64,000 bases of DNA from Gemmobacter sp034519525 (GTDB lineage Bacteria > Pseudomonadota > Alphaproteobacteria > Rhodobacterales > Rhodobacteraceae): NCBI GenBank assembly GCA_034519525.1, contig JAXHOJ010000038.1, forward strand, positions 1 to 64,000. The letters run 5' to 3'. This document shows positions 1 through 8,741 of this stretch, piece after piece. The position numbers and the translations under genes are program-made. The stretch's first letter is position 1; the number at the start of each line of letters is the position of its first letter. Below the pieces are notes generated by a model. The model was not told the origin of the DNA. It saw only the letters and a list, made by a program, of their open reading frames with translations, and did not search any database.

Positions 1-183
1 GGCTTTCGCATCGACGGGCAGCTTGACCCGCGCGCCGCCCAGATCGTGCGCGCGGTCAGCATCGAGGGTGAAACGCCGGCCGAGGTGGGTGGCAGGCTCG
101 GCATGACGGATGGTGCAGTGCGCGTAGCCTTGCATCGGGCGCTGCAACGCATGGCGGCGCTGGTGAAAGGAGAAGACAGATGA
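1..183 (+). CDS. ECF RNA polymerase sigma factor, C-terminal fragment
   Basis: Only the last 60 codons lie in the window. The frame carries a sigma-70 region 4 helix-turn-helix: AEVGGRLGMTDGAVRVALHRAL is the typical ECF -35 recognition helix pair, preceded by VSIEGETP. The stop codon overlaps the start of the next gene (ATGA), so the two are translationally coupled. The partner is a membrane anti-sigma factor, which suggests that this sigma factor is held inactive at the membrane until a signal releases it. Family membership is clear; the regulon is not visible. Confidence 0.9.
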   Translation, partial: GFRIDGQLDPRAAQIVRAVSIEGETPAEVGGRLGMTDGAVRVALHRALQRMAALVKGEDR

Positions 184-815
184 AAACGGATGATCTGATC
201 GCGGCACTGGCCGCCCAACCTGCGCCGCAGCCGCTGTGGCTGCCGGGGCTGGCCCTGCGGATCATCGGCATCACCGCGCTGGCCTGTGGGGTTTTCCTTC
301 TGGTTCTCGGCCCGCGCGCCGATCTGGCCACCGCCCTGATCCACCCTGAGGTGGTGATGAAAACCGCCCTGCCCGCGCTGCTCTGCATGATTGCCCTGTG
401 GCTGGCAGTGCGGCAGGCACGGCCCCGGCTGCATCCGCGCGCCGGTCTGGCCGGGCTGGCGCTGCCGCTGGGGATTGCCCTTGGCCTGTGGCTGCTGGCC
501 TTTGCCACCCGCGCGCCAGAGGCCCGCTTTGCCGATGTTACCCCGCCGGCGCTGGCCGAATGTCTGGGGCTGATCCTGCTGATCTCGGCGCTGCCTGCCA
601 CCATGGCGCTGCGCATCCTGCAACGCGGCGCACCCACGGCGCCTGCACTGGCCGGGGCGCTGGCCGGGCTGGCCAGTTCGGCCGGGGCCGCCGCCGGCTA
701 TTCGCTGTTCTGCATGCAGGACAATCCGCTGTTCTATGTCACCTGGTATGGCGCGGCCATCGGCATTGTCACCCTGGCCTCGGCCGTTGCCGGATCGCGG
801 ATGCTGCGCTGGTAA
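180..815 (+). CDS. NrsF/DUF1109-family anti-sigma factor
   Basis: A 211-residue integral membrane protein with about six hydrophobic segments (roughly residues 30-50, 62-78, 88-105, 125-145, 155-172, 185-205) and a short polar N-terminus starting MKTDDLIAALAA, as in the DUF1109/NrsF family of anti-sigma factors. The ATG overlaps the stop of the upstream ECF sigma gene. In this family the protein binds its cognate sigma factor at the inner membrane, often for oxidative or heavy-metal stress responses. The assignment rests on the N-terminal motif, topology and gene pairing; the stimulus is unknown. Confidence 0.8.
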   Translation: MKTDDLIAALAAQPAPQPLWLPGLALRIIGITALACGVFLLVLGPRADLATALIHPEVVMKTALPALLCMIALWLAVRQARPRLHPRAGLAGLALPLGIALGLWLLAFATRAPEARFADVTPPALAECLGLILLISALPATMALRILQRGAPTAPALAGALAGLASSAGAAAGYSLFCMQDNPLFYVTWYGAAIGIVTLASAVAGSRMLRW

Positions 816-897
816 ATCCGCCATCTTGCGGAATGTCATAAACCTTTTGCCTGACTGACGCCGATCCGTTGGAAAGCGGGCGCTATATGCGCCCATC

Positions 898-917
898 CGT
901 TGCACAGCTGTGCAACG
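898..917. promoter_or_regulatory. Perfect 20-bp palindrome upstream of ABC operon, likely operator
   Basis: CGTTGCACAG followed directly by its reverse complement CTGTGCAACG. It lies 16 bp upstream of the ABC ATPase start in an otherwise short intergenic gap, which is the position of an operator or transcription-start overlapping site. The operon also encodes a LacI-family regulator, the natural candidate to bind here. The centre is AGCT, not the CG centre common in LacI operators, so the pairing is inference. Confidence 0.5.
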
Positions 918-932
918 CCAACGGAGCCGCAG

Positions 933-2027
933 ATGAGCGCGATCGACATCACCGGGCTGAACAAGAGTTTCGGCGCCACAGCCGTACTGCGCGATGTGTC
1001 ACTGCAGATGCAGGCAGGTGAGTTCGTGGCGGTGCTGGGCCCCTCGGGATGCGGCAAGACCACGCTTCTGCGCTGCCTTGCCGGGTTCGAAACGCCGGAT
1101 GCCGGGGAAATCCGCGTCGGTGGCAGGCTGGTCGCCGGTCCGGGGCGCCAGCTGCCGCCCGAAGATCGCGGCATCGGTGTGGTGTTCCAGAACTACGCGC
1201 TCTGGCCGCATATGACAGTGGCGCAGAATGTGGGCTATGGCCTGCGCATCGCCGGGGTGCCCCGGGCGCAGCGGGATGACACCGTGGCGCGCACCCTGTC
1301 TGTCGTGGACCTGCAGGCCATGGCCGACCGCCGCCCCGCTGATCTGTCGGGCGGGCAGCGGCAGCGGGTGGCATTGGCGCGCTGTCTGGCGGCCGAAGCG
1401 CAGGTGGTGCTGCTGGATGAACCGCTCGCCAATCTCGATGTGCATCTGCGCGGCGCGATGGAACAGGAATTTGCCGATTTCCACGCCCGCTCCGGCGCGA
1501 CCATGTTCTACATCACCCACGATCAGGCCGAGGCCATGGCGCTGGCCGACCGCGTCGCGGTGATGGATCGTGGCCGCATCGTGCAATTCGCCCCGCCGCA
1601 GCAGCTGTTCCGCGAACCTCAGAACGAAATGGTGGCGGGCTTCATCGGCGAAGGCCGGGTGGTCGCGGTGGAAGACCTGCATCCCCTGGGCGAGGGCCGG
1701 GCCATGGCCCGCTTTCTGGGCCAGCCCGTCGCCCTCCGCTGCACCCCCGCCGAACGCCCGCGCCCCACGGCCCGCATCGCGCTGCATCCCGGCGACCTGC
1801 GGCTGGGCGGCAGCGAAGGCGTGCCCGCCGTCGTCACCCGCACCAGCTATCGGGGCGGCCATCTGCGCGCCGAACTGGCCGCAGGCCCGGCCCGCGACAT
1901 CGCCCTGACCCTGAATCTGCCCCTGGCCGAAAGCGGTGCTGCCACCGTGGCCCGGGGCCAGACTGTCCGGCTTGCCCTTGCCGATGGCTGGGTGATCCCG
2001 GAGCCCTCCTCCTCCCTCTCCTCCTGA
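933..2027 (+). CDS. ABC transporter ATP-binding protein, Fbp/Afu/Pot type
   Basis: The ATPase of an importer. Visible motifs are Walker A GPSGCGKTT, Q-loop VVFQNYALWPHMTV, signature LSGGQRQRVALARCL, Walker B VVLLDEPLANLD and switch His YITHDQAEAM. A C-terminal TOBE-like region (about residues 240-355) follows, typical of the FbpC/PotA/MalK class. ATG at this position is preceded by GGAG at 922-925; an in-frame TTG 33 bp upstream falls inside the palindrome and is less likely. It is the first gene of an operon with the binding protein and fused permease directly downstream. Energises import; the substrate is discussed under the binding protein. Confidence 0.9.
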   Translation: MSAIDITGLNKSFGATAVLRDVSLQMQAGEFVAVLGPSGCGKTTLLRCLAGFETPDAGEIRVGGRLVAGPGRQLPPEDRGIGVVFQNYALWPHMTVAQNVGYGLRIAGVPRAQRDDTVARTLSVVDLQAMADRRPADLSGGQRQRVALARCLAAEAQVVLLDEPLANLDVHLRGAMEQEFADFHARSGATMFYITHDQAEAMALADRVAVMDRGRIVQFAPPQQLFREPQNEMVAGFIGEGRVVAVEDLHPLGEGRAMARFLGQPVALRCTPAERPRPTARIALHPGDLRLGGSEGVPAVVTRTSYRGGHLRAELAAGPARDIALTLNLPLAESGAATVARGQTVRLALADGWVIPEPSSSLSS

Positions 2028-2039
2028 AAAGGAAAGATC

Positions 2040-3008
2040 ATGCGCCTTCCTCCTCTTGCGCTTATTGCTCTGCTCTCCGGCACGGCGGCCCATGCCGAAA
2101 CGGTGCTGACGCTTTACACCAGCCAGTCGCCCGAAGTGGCGCAGCAGACGGTCGATGCCTTTCAGGCGATCCATCCCGACATCAAGGTGGAATGGACACG
2201 CAACGGCACTTCGGCGCTGATGAACGTGATCCGCACCGAAATCGAGGCCGGCGCGCTGCAGCCCGATGTCCTGCTGGTGGCCGATGTGATCAACCTTGGC
2301 CAGCTGAAGGCCGAAGGCCATCTGATGGCCTATCCCGAGGCGCCCGTGGCAGGCTATGACGCCTCCACCTATGACCGCGACATGACCTTCTTCGGCACCA
2401 AGGCGCTGACCACCGGCATTGCCTACAACACCCAGACGGCCAAGCCGGTCTCCAGCTGGAAAGAACTGCTGGTCGAAGAAAACCGCGGCCAGATCGCCGT
2501 GCCCAGCCCGCTGTATTCCGGCGCCGCGCTGAACCATCTGCACGCCTTCCTGGCCGCCGATGGCCTGGGATGGGAATTCTACGAAGGCATCAAGACGCTG
2601 GATATCCTGCCCGAAGGCGGTAATGGCCCGGCCCTGAAGGCGCTGGCCTCCGGCATGGCCAAATATGCGGTGATCGTCGATGCCGATACGCTGCGCGCCA
2701 AGGCCTCCGGCTCGCCGGTGGATTTCATCTTCCCGACGGATGGCGTCTCTTTCATCACCGAACCCGTCGCCATCGTGAAAGACACCGATCAGCCCGAAGC
2801 CGCCAAGCTGTTCGTCGATTTCCTGCTGTCGGAAGCCGGTCAGAAACTGGTGGCCGAACAGGGCAACCTGCCGCTGCTGCCTTCGGTCCCGGCCCCCGCG
2901 GGCTTCCCGGCGCTGTCGGATGTGAAACTGCTGGGCTATGACGCCGATCTGGCGGTGAAGGCAGATCCGGAAGTGCGCGCCAAGTTCACCGAAATCTTCG
3001 GCGGCTGA
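2040..3008 (+). CDS. ABC transporter periplasmic binding protein, AfuA/FbpA-like
   Basis: 322 residues with a cleavable signal peptide (cut expected after AHA, residue 19) followed by ETVLTLYTSQSPEVAQQTVDAF, the start of a type-II periplasmic binding fold (SBP_bac family 6/8). Close relatives bind ferric iron, aminoalkylphosphonate or sugar phosphates. The paired Tyr residues that hold iron in FbpA are not present in the corresponding C-lobe (AKYAVIVDADTL...), which argues against iron. The downstream phosphatase and sugar isomerase favour a phosphorylated or acidic sugar. Substrate is inference; role as the binding protein of this transporter is firm. Confidence 0.85.
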   Translation: MRLPPLALIALLSGTAAHAETVLTLYTSQSPEVAQQTVDAFQAIHPDIKVEWTRNGTSALMNVIRTEIEAGALQPDVLLVADVINLGQLKAEGHLMAYPEAPVAGYDASTYDRDMTFFGTKALTTGIAYNTQTAKPVSSWKELLVEENRGQIAVPSPLYSGAALNHLHAFLAADGLGWEFYEGIKTLDILPEGGNGPALKALASGMAKYAVIVDADTLRAKASGSPVDFIFPTDGVSFITEPVAIVKDTDQPEAAKLFVDFLLSEAGQKLVAEQGNLPLLPSVPAPAGFPALSDVKLLGYDADLAVKADPEVRAKFTEIFGG

Positions 3009-3011
3009 TCC

Positions 3012-4748
3012 GTGACCACAGCTGCGACCCCTGAAACCGTGCAGCGCCCCTTGCGGGCGCTGCGCAGCCGCCTGCGCCGGGCCGATCTGCCGGTGATGGT
3101 GCTGCTGCTGGTGCTGTTCGTCGGCGCCCTGTCCATCGCGCCGCTGTTGCGGCTGGCCCAGACGGCGCTGTTTCCCGAAGGTGGTTTCGATCTTGCCCGG
3201 ATTGCCGATCTGCTGGCCACGCCGCGCGTGCGCACCGCCACGCTGAACACCCTGTGGATCTCGCTGGCCGCCACCCTGCTCGCCACGGCCCTCGGCACTG
3301 CCGCCGCCCTGCTGGTGGCGCTGACCGACATGCGCGCCCGCACCGCCTGGATCTTCGGCTTCGTTCTGCCGCTGATGATCCCGCCGCAGGTGATGGCGCT
3401 GGCCTGGATTCAAAGCCTGTCCCCGGCCAGCCCGCTGCTGGCCCCGCTGGGCCTGACACTGGCACCCGGCACCCGGCATCCGCTGTTTTCGGCCTGGGGC
3501 ATCGTGTTGCTGCTGGGTCTTTACAACGCGCCGCTGGTCTTTCTGACCGTGCGCGCCACCCTGCGCCGCCTTCCCGCCGATCTGATCGAGGCCGCGCGTG
3601 CCGGGGGCGCCCGCCCGCGCCAGGTGCTGGCAACCATCATCCTGCCGCTGGCGCGCGGTGGCATCTGTGCCGGTGCCGCGCTGGCCTTCGTTTCCGCCAT
3701 CGGCAATTTCGGAATTCAGGCCATGCTGGGCATCCCCGCCCGCGTGCCCACCCTCATCACCCTGATCTATCGCCAGATGAACAGCTATGGCACCGCCGCG
3801 CTGGCCGATCTGGCGCTGCTGGCGCTGCTGCTGGCCGGGATCACCGTTCTGGGCATGGCGCTGGCCGGATGGCTGGGCCGCCGCAGCGATCAGCGGGTCG
3901 AGGGCGCCGCCCGCCCGATCCGCTTTGCGCTTGGGTCGGCGCGGCCGCTGGTCGAGATTCTGGCCTGGGGCTTTCTGGCGCTGACCTTGCTGCTGCCGGT
4001 CTCGGCGCTGGTCGGCAGTTCGCTGGTCTCCGGCTATGGTCAGGCGCTGACCGCCGAAACCTTCACCCTCGCGCATTACCACAACGCGCTCTTCGCGCAT
4101 GAAGGCATCCGAAGCGCCTTTGCCACCAGCCTTGGCCTGACGCTCGCCGCCGTGGCGATCCTGGCGCCGGTTTCCGTCGCGCTGGGATATGTGCTGGTCT
4201 GGCGCCCCGGCCCGGTGACCCGCCTGCTGCATCTGGCATCCGAACTGGCCTATGCCCTGCCCGGCATCATCATCGGCATTGCCATGATCCTGTTCTTCCT
4301 GCGCCCCATCGGCGGGATCAGCCTTTATGGCACGGTCTGGATCATCCTTGCCGCCTATCTGTCGAACTTCCTCGCCCTTGCCCTGCGCCCCGTGCTGGGC
4401 GGCTTTGCCCAGCTGAACCGCAATCTGGACGAGGCGGCCCAGGTCGCGGGCGCAGGCCTGTTCGCCCGGCTGCGCGACATTGTTCTGCCCATGCTGGCGC
4501 CGTCGGTGGCGGCCGGGTCGATCCTGGTCTTCATGTCGGCACTGAACGAAATCCAGGTGTCGATCCTGCTGGTCACCTCGCGGGCGCAGACCATCGGCCC
4601 GATGATCATCTTTCTGGAGGAAGCCGGGTCTTCCACCCTCGCCGCCGCCGTGGGCTGCCTGATGCTGGCGCTGGTGCTGGCCCTGATGCTGGCCAGCCTC
4701 GCGTTTGGCCGCCGCCTGCCGGACGGGGTGCTGCCATGGCGCGACTGA
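3012..4748 (+). CDS. ABC transporter permease, fused double-domain (AfuB/FbpB type)
   Basis: 578 residues with two copies of the binding-protein-dependent permease domain in one chain, each with about six membrane segments. The EAA loops that contact the ATPase are visible as IEAARAGGARPRQVLATIILPL (near residue 200) and LDEAAQVAGAGLFARLRDIVLPM (near residue 480). Fused double permeases are characteristic of the Fbp/Afu group. GTG start three bases after the binding-protein stop; the 3' end overlaps the next gene by 13 bp, so all are one transcript. Confidence 0.88.
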   Translation: MTTAATPETVQRPLRALRSRLRRADLPVMVLLLVLFVGALSIAPLLRLAQTALFPEGGFDLARIADLLATPRVRTATLNTLWISLAATLLATALGTAAALLVALTDMRARTAWIFGFVLPLMIPPQVMALAWIQSLSPASPLLAPLGLTLAPGTRHPLFSAWGIVLLLGLYNAPLVFLTVRATLRRLPADLIEAARAGGARPRQVLATIILPLARGGICAGAALAFVSAIGNFGIQAMLGIPARVPTLITLIYRQMNSYGTAALADLALLALLLAGITVLGMALAGWLGRRSDQRVEGAARPIRFALGSARPLVEILAWGFLALTLLLPVSALVGSSLVSGYGQALTAETFTLAHYHNALFAHEGIRSAFATSLGLTLAAVAILAPVSVALGYVLVWRPGPVTRLLHLASELAYALPGIIIGIAMILFFLRPIGGISLYGTVWIILAAYLSNFLALALRPVLGGFAQLNRNLDEAAQVAGAGLFARLRDIVLPMLAPSVAAGSILVFMSALNEIQVSILLVTSRAQTIGPMIIFLEEAGSSTLAAAVGCLMLALVLALMLASLAFGRRLPDGVLPWRD

Positions 4749-5758
4749 CCGCCCTCAGCGGGCTGGGCGGCAAGACCCCCGCCGCCTTTCTGCTCGAACT
4801 GGCAGGCCACCGCCTGCTGCTGGATCTGGGCGAGGGGCCAGAGCCTGGCGTGCGCCCCGATCTGTCCCGCGCGGGCCGGGTGGATGCCATTCTCATCACC
4901 CATGCCCATGAGGATCACTGCGCCGCCCTGCCGATGGCCGCGCAGCTGGGCCATCCACCCGTCTGGGCCACGCCGCGCAGCTTCGCCCAGATGCCCCCTG
5001 CCCTGCGCCCCCCGGTGCAGAACCTGCTGCCCGAATCCGGCACCGCCAGCGTGCTGGGCCTGCCCCTGACCCTCGGCCCGGCGGGCCATTCGCCCGGCGG
5101 GGTCTGGCTGCATTTCGCCACGCCCGGCGGCGGCTTCACCTATACCGGCGATTTCAGCCTGGAATCGCAGGGCCTGCCCTTCGTCATGCCCCCGCCTGCC
5201 GCCACGCTGCTGGCTGATGCCTCTTACGGGGATCGGGATGACAGCCTTGACGATCAGCTGCAGGCCATGGCGCAGGCCGCGCAGGGCGGCGCCGTTCTGC
5301 CGCTGCCCGCTGCCGGGCGCGGCGCCGATATGGCGCGACGGCTGCAGGAGGCGTAGTCTCGCCCCCGTGATCTGCGCAGCCCTCGCCCCCGAACTGGATA
5401 TCGCGCTGCCCATCGCCACCGCCGAAACCGCCCGCCCCGATCAGGTGATCCTCTGCACCGGGCCGAATGGCGAAAGCGGGCTGGCCGCCGCTCTGCTGCG
5501 CCGCCGGGCCGAGGGCTTTCGCCTCATCTTCTCCAGCCATGTGCCCCGCGGCACCCCGGCGCATGATCTGATCGCCAGCGCCGCCGCGCGCTGGATGGGC
5601 TGGAATGTGTGCATCCCCGGCGGCGCGACATTCTGGCACTGGCCGATGCAACCGGCGCCCGCCGCGTCATCCCGGCCTTTACAGACATGGCCGCCGCCCC
5701 CAATCTGGCCGCCGCCCTTGGCCCGCGCCTTCACCTACAGACGGAAACCGACCTGTGA
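4736..5758 (+). pseudogene. Metallo-beta-lactamase-fold hydrolase (beta-CASP-like), frame-disrupted
   Basis: The N-terminal half shows the metal-binding motif THAHEDH (near residue 50), then GHSPGG and YTGDFSLES, typical of MBL-fold nucleases/hydrolases related to Ysh1 and RNase J. Frame 2 stops with TAG at 5354, but the protein continues in another frame (LAPVICAALAPELD... through WMGWNVCIPG) to about 5620 and then returns to the original frame (RRDILALADATGARRVIPAF...) to a TGA that overlaps the next start. One net gained base near 5352 and one net loss near 5620 explain this. Either a true pseudogene or, more likely given similar lesions elsewhere, sequence errors. Role in the operon is unknown. 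Confidence 0.7.
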
Positions 5759-6348
5759 CCACGCCCCACCATGGCCTGCCCGCCGATGTGCCGCTGCACG
5801 AAGCAACCGAGGATGCCCGCCCGATCCTGATCCCGGTGGCAACGGGTCTGGGCCCGGATGACCTGTCACTGTTCATCGGCAATCTGGCCGCCGCCGAAGA
5901 TGCCGCAGCCCTGCAGGCCGCAGGCATCACCGACAGCCTGAACACCGCGCTGAACCTGTTCCCCGGGCCGCTGGCCCTGCCCGATGGCACCCTGCTGCGC
6001 AGGTTGCAGCTGGGCATGGTGGATGGGCCGGGCAATGACCCGCATCTGCTGCTGGCCAATGTTCTGGCGCTTCATGCCGTGCTCACCCGCCACATGCCCG
6101 GCAAACCGCATTACCCCAGGGCCCGGCGCGGGCATGTTCTGGTGCATTGCCGGGGCGGGCGGTCACGGTCGACCACCGTTCTGGCGCTCTATCTGCACCT
6201 GCACCGCCCGGCGCAGTTTCCGGCGCTGGCCGATGCGCTGGATCATATCCGCCAGCTGCGCGGGCTGGATGCCACCTATCCGCTGCCCCCGATGATCGCG
6301 CTGGCCGAAGCCGCCCGCGCCCTGCCCCATCCCGATCTTGCCGCATGA
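5755..6348 (+). CDS. Dual-specificity/tyrosine-type phosphatase family protein
   Basis: 197 residues from a GTG that overlaps the upstream TGA. The Cys-phosphatase P-loop is seen as VHCRGGRSRSTT (HCxxGxxRS, near residue 135), with candidate general-acid Asp residues upstream in the MVDGPGNDP segment. Such proteins remove phosphate from proteins, inositol phosphates or small molecules. Its place between an Afu-type importer and sugar-handling genes makes dephosphorylation of an imported or derived sugar phosphate plausible, but the substrate is not readable from sequence. Stop overlaps the LacI start (ATGA). Confidence 0.8.
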   Translation: MTTPHHGLPADVPLHEATEDARPILIPVATGLGPDDLSLFIGNLAAAEDAAALQAAGITDSLNTALNLFPGPLALPDGTLLRRLQLGMVDGPGNDPHLLLANVLALHAVLTRHMPGKPHYPRARRGHVLVHCRGGRSRSTTVLALYLHLHRPAQFPALADALDHIRQLRGLDATYPLPPMIALAEAARALPHPDLAA

Positions 6349-7355
6349 CCAAGGGCCGCTTTGTCAGCGCCGCCGATGTGGCCCGGCAGGCCGGCGTCTC
6401 GCGCTCTGCCGTGTCGCGCACCTTCACCCCCGGAGCCTGCGTCTCGGCTCTGGTGCGCAGCCGGGTCGAGGCTGCGGCCCGCGATCTGGGCTATCACGTC
6501 AACCGCATGGCGCGCAGCCTGCACCTGCCACAATCGCCGCTGGTGGGGGTGATCGGCGCCAACCTCTCCAGCGCCTATATCGCCGCGCAGCTGGATGCGC
6601 TTTCGGCGGCCCTACTGCGCGAAGGCCTGCACTGCCTGCTGGTCAATACCGCCAGCGATGCCACCGCCCCGTTGCAGATGCTGCTGGAATACCGGGTGCG
6701 GGCCGTGGTCATGCTGTCAGGCGCCGCGCCAGAACATCTGGTGGCGGAATGTGCGGCAAACGGCGTGCGGATGGTGCTCATCAACCGCCCTGCCCCATCC
6801 GGCCCCGCCGATCTGATCGAGGCTGATTCCGCCGCGGGCGGCAGGCTCGCCGCCGACCGGCTGCTGCAGGCAGGCTGCCGCGATGTGGCGGTCATCCGCA
6901 GCGGCTCGCGCACTTCGGCCAAACTGGCGCGGGCCGAGGCCTTCATCGCCCGGATGCAGGCTTCAGGCTGTGCCACCCGGGTCTGGGATCAGGGGCCCAA
7001 CGGCTATGACACCGGCGTGGCCGCCGCCCGACAGCTGCTGCCCGACAGCGGGCTGGATGGCGCCTTCGGGGTGACCGACGATATCGCGCTGGGGTTCCTG
7101 AACACCGCGCGCCACGAACTGGGCATCGACGTGCCAGGCCGCCTTTCCGTCATCGGCTTCGATGACAACCCGGCCGGCGCCTGGATCTCGCATCGCCTGA
7201 CCACGATCCGCCAACCGATTGACGCGCTGACAGATGCCACGATCCGCGCCCTGCTGAACCCCGATCCCGCCCCGCTGCATATCCCCGTCGCCGTTGAACT
7301 CGTCGAGCGCGGCAGCGTCGCGCCTGCCCCGCCCGCACCCTCTGTCCAGGGCTGA
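6345..7355 (+). CDS. LacI-family transcriptional regulator
   Basis: N-terminal LacI helix-turn-helix SAADVARQAGVSRSAVSRTF (residues about 6-25) with hinge region, followed by a periplasmic-binding-like effector domain (VGVIGANLSSAYIAAQLDAL ... GFDDNPAGAWISHRLTTIRQP). Length (336 residues) is normal. It overlaps the phosphatase gene and precedes a 24-bp palindrome and the isomerase gene, so it probably controls this operon in response to the sugar ligand. The palindromes at 898-917 and 7369-7392 are candidate operators. Confidence 0.9.
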   Translation: MTKGRFVSAADVARQAGVSRSAVSRTFTPGACVSALVRSRVEAAARDLGYHVNRMARSLHLPQSPLVGVIGANLSSAYIAAQLDALSAALLREGLHCLLVNTASDATAPLQMLLEYRVRAVVMLSGAAPEHLVAECAANGVRMVLINRPAPSGPADLIEADSAAGGRLAADRLLQAGCRDVAVIRSGSRTSAKLARAEAFIARMQASGCATRVWDQGPNGYDTGVAAARQLLPDSGLDGAFGVTDDIALGFLNTARHELGIDVPGRLSVIGFDDNPAGAWISHRLTTIRQPIDALTDATIRALLNPDPAPLHIPVAVELVERGSVAPAPPAPSVQG

Positions 7356-7368
7356 CACCCCGCGCGCC

Positions 7369-7392
7369 GCAAAATTCTTGCAAGAATTTTGC
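7369..7392. promoter_or_regulatory. Perfect 24-bp palindrome between lacI-type gene and isomerase gene
   Basis: The half-site GCAAAATTCTTG is followed immediately by its exact reverse complement with no spacer. It begins 13 bp after the LacI stop and ends about 50 bp before the isomerase start. A spacer-free symmetric site suits a dimeric regulator better than a terminator, although C-rich sequence rather than a T-tract follows. The same TTGCAA centre is seen in some LacI-family operators. Confidence 0.5.
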
Positions 7393-7442
7393 CCTCCCCC
7401 CACCGATGGTCTAAACTGCCCCGACAGGAGAGGAGACACCGC

Positions 7443-8678
7443 ATGACCGCCCCCACACCCCCCGGCCCCGCCGGGGCAGGCACCCCCTGGCTGCAAGATG
7501 CCAGCCACCGCAGCTGGCTCCGTCACGAGGCCGGGCGGCAGTTCGCCTTCTTCCGGGCCAGCCTCAACCCTGCAGGTGGCTTTCATACGCTCGATCTCGA
7601 CGGCACCGCCCTGCCCGATCCGCTGCAGGAACTGCACAGCACCACCCGCCTGATCCATTCCTATGCCATGGCGCAGAAGCTCGGCCTGCCCGGCGCGGCC
7701 GAGATGGTCGATCACGGGATGCGCTATCTCTGGTCGCATCACCGCGATGCCGATCACGGCGGCTATCTCTGGGGCATCCGGGGCACTGCCCCCGCCGACA
7801 GCCGCAAGCTCGCCTATGGCCATGTCTTCGTCCTTCTGGCCGGGGCCAGCGCGCAAGAGGCGGGCCACCCCGATGCCCCCCGCCTGATCGCCGATGCCAC
7901 CGCCGTGCTGGATCGCCATTTCTGGGAAGACGGGCCGGGCCTGTTCTGCGACGAATGGAACCGCGACTGGACACCGTTTTCCACCTATCGCGGCATGAAT
8001 GCCAATATGCACGGGGTCGAGGCGCTGCTGGCCGCGCATGAGGCCACAGGCGCCGAACCCTATCTGGCGCGTGCCGGCCGCATCCTCGACATGTTCACCC
8101 GCCGGATGGCCCCCGCCGCAGACTGGCGTATCCCCGAACATTACACCGCCGACTGGCAGGTGGATCGGGGCTACAGCGGCAATCCGATGTTCCGCCCCGT
8201 AGGCACCACCCCCGGCCATTCCTTCGAATTTGCCCGCCTGCTGCTGCAACACTGGGATCTTGCCGGGCGTCCTGCCGATGATGCGCCAGACCGCGCCCGC
8301 CATCTGATCGACCGGGCGCTGGCCGATGCCTGGCTGCCCGGCGGCGGGCTGGCCTATACGCTGGATTTCGACGGGCAGGTGGCGATCCCCGCCCGCTACT
8401 GGTGGCCGGTGACAGAGGCCATCGGCGCCATCGCCATGCTGCTGAAACTCGATCCCCGCCCGCAGGACGAGGTCTGGTATCGCCGCCTCTGGCAATTTGC
8501 CGATGCCCGGCTGATAGATCACGCGCGCGGCGGCTGGTTCCCCGAACTGGGGCCGGATGACCGCCCCGCCATGACGCAGTTCCGGGGCAAACCCGATATC
8601 TACCACTCGGTTCAGGCGGCCCTCCTACCGCTGACGCCCGGCCTGTCGCGCCATATGACCGGGCTTGCCACCCTCTGA
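7443..8678 (+). CDS. AGE-family aldose-ketose isomerase, YihS-like
   Basis: 411 residues, alpha/alpha-barrel of the N-acylglucosamine 2-epimerase family. Motifs resembling YihS-type isomerases are YRGMNANMHGVEA (near residue 185), EHYTADW, TPGHSFEFARLL (near 260), RYWWPVTEA and KPDIYHS near the C-terminus; the conserved His residues of these motifs are the catalytic ones in the family. YihS-type enzymes interconvert sulfoquinovose/sulfofructose or mannose/fructose. ATG is preceded by AGGAGAGGAG. A hairpin follows the stop, closing the operon. Substrate undecided; family call is firm. Confidence 0.82.
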   Translation: MTAPTPPGPAGAGTPWLQDASHRSWLRHEAGRQFAFFRASLNPAGGFHTLDLDGTALPDPLQELHSTTRLIHSYAMAQKLGLPGAAEMVDHGMRYLWSHHRDADHGGYLWGIRGTAPADSRKLAYGHVFVLLAGASAQEAGHPDAPRLIADATAVLDRHFWEDGPGLFCDEWNRDWTPFSTYRGMNANMHGVEALLAAHEATGAEPYLARAGRILDMFTRRMAPAADWRIPEHYTADWQVDRGYSGNPMFRPVGTTPGHSFEFARLLLQHWDLAGRPADDAPDRARHLIDRALADAWLPGGGLAYTLDFDGQVAIPARYWWPVTEAIGAIAMLLKLDPRPQDEVWYRRLWQFADARLIDHARGGWFPELGPDDRPAMTQFRGKPDIYHSVQAALLPLTPGLSRHMTGLATL

Positions 8679-8686
8679 GCCCACAA

Positions 8687-8718
8687 GGCCCGGCCCCTGC
8701 ACAGCGCGGGGCCGGGCC
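8687..8718 (+). terminator. GC-rich hairpin after isomerase gene
   Basis: GGCCCGGCCCC and GGGGCCGGGCC form a perfect 11-bp stem around a 10-nt loop, starting 9 bp after the isomerase stop. No T-tract follows, so it may be a weak or Rho-assisted terminator, but its position at the end of the operon is right. Confidence 0.55.
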
Positions 8719-8741
8719 TGACGCGCAAACTTCTGCGCAGT

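Noticed and set aside
999..4232. Very long minus-strand open frame (over 1000 codons) opposite the ABC transporter genes
   Set aside because: Its product is a Gln/Arg/Gly-rich string with no family features. It is the antisense shadow of GC-rich codon usage in three well-supported plus-strand genes. The same applies to long minus-strand frames at 52347-54362 and 55783-58872.
2040..4748. Ferric-iron (FbpABC) uptake system
   Set aside because: Family relationship is there, but the iron-binding tyrosine pair is not visible in the binding protein and the neighbours are sugar and phosphate enzymes, so I do not name it fbp.
4736..5758. Programmed frameshifting in the MBL-fold gene
   Set aside because: No slippery heptamer or downstream structure is evident, and two opposite shifts plus many similar lesions elsewhere favour sequence error.
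8687..8718. Insertion-sequence terminal repeat
   Set aside because: The perfect stem has no transposase or second copy nearby and sits just after a stop codon, so a terminator is simpler.
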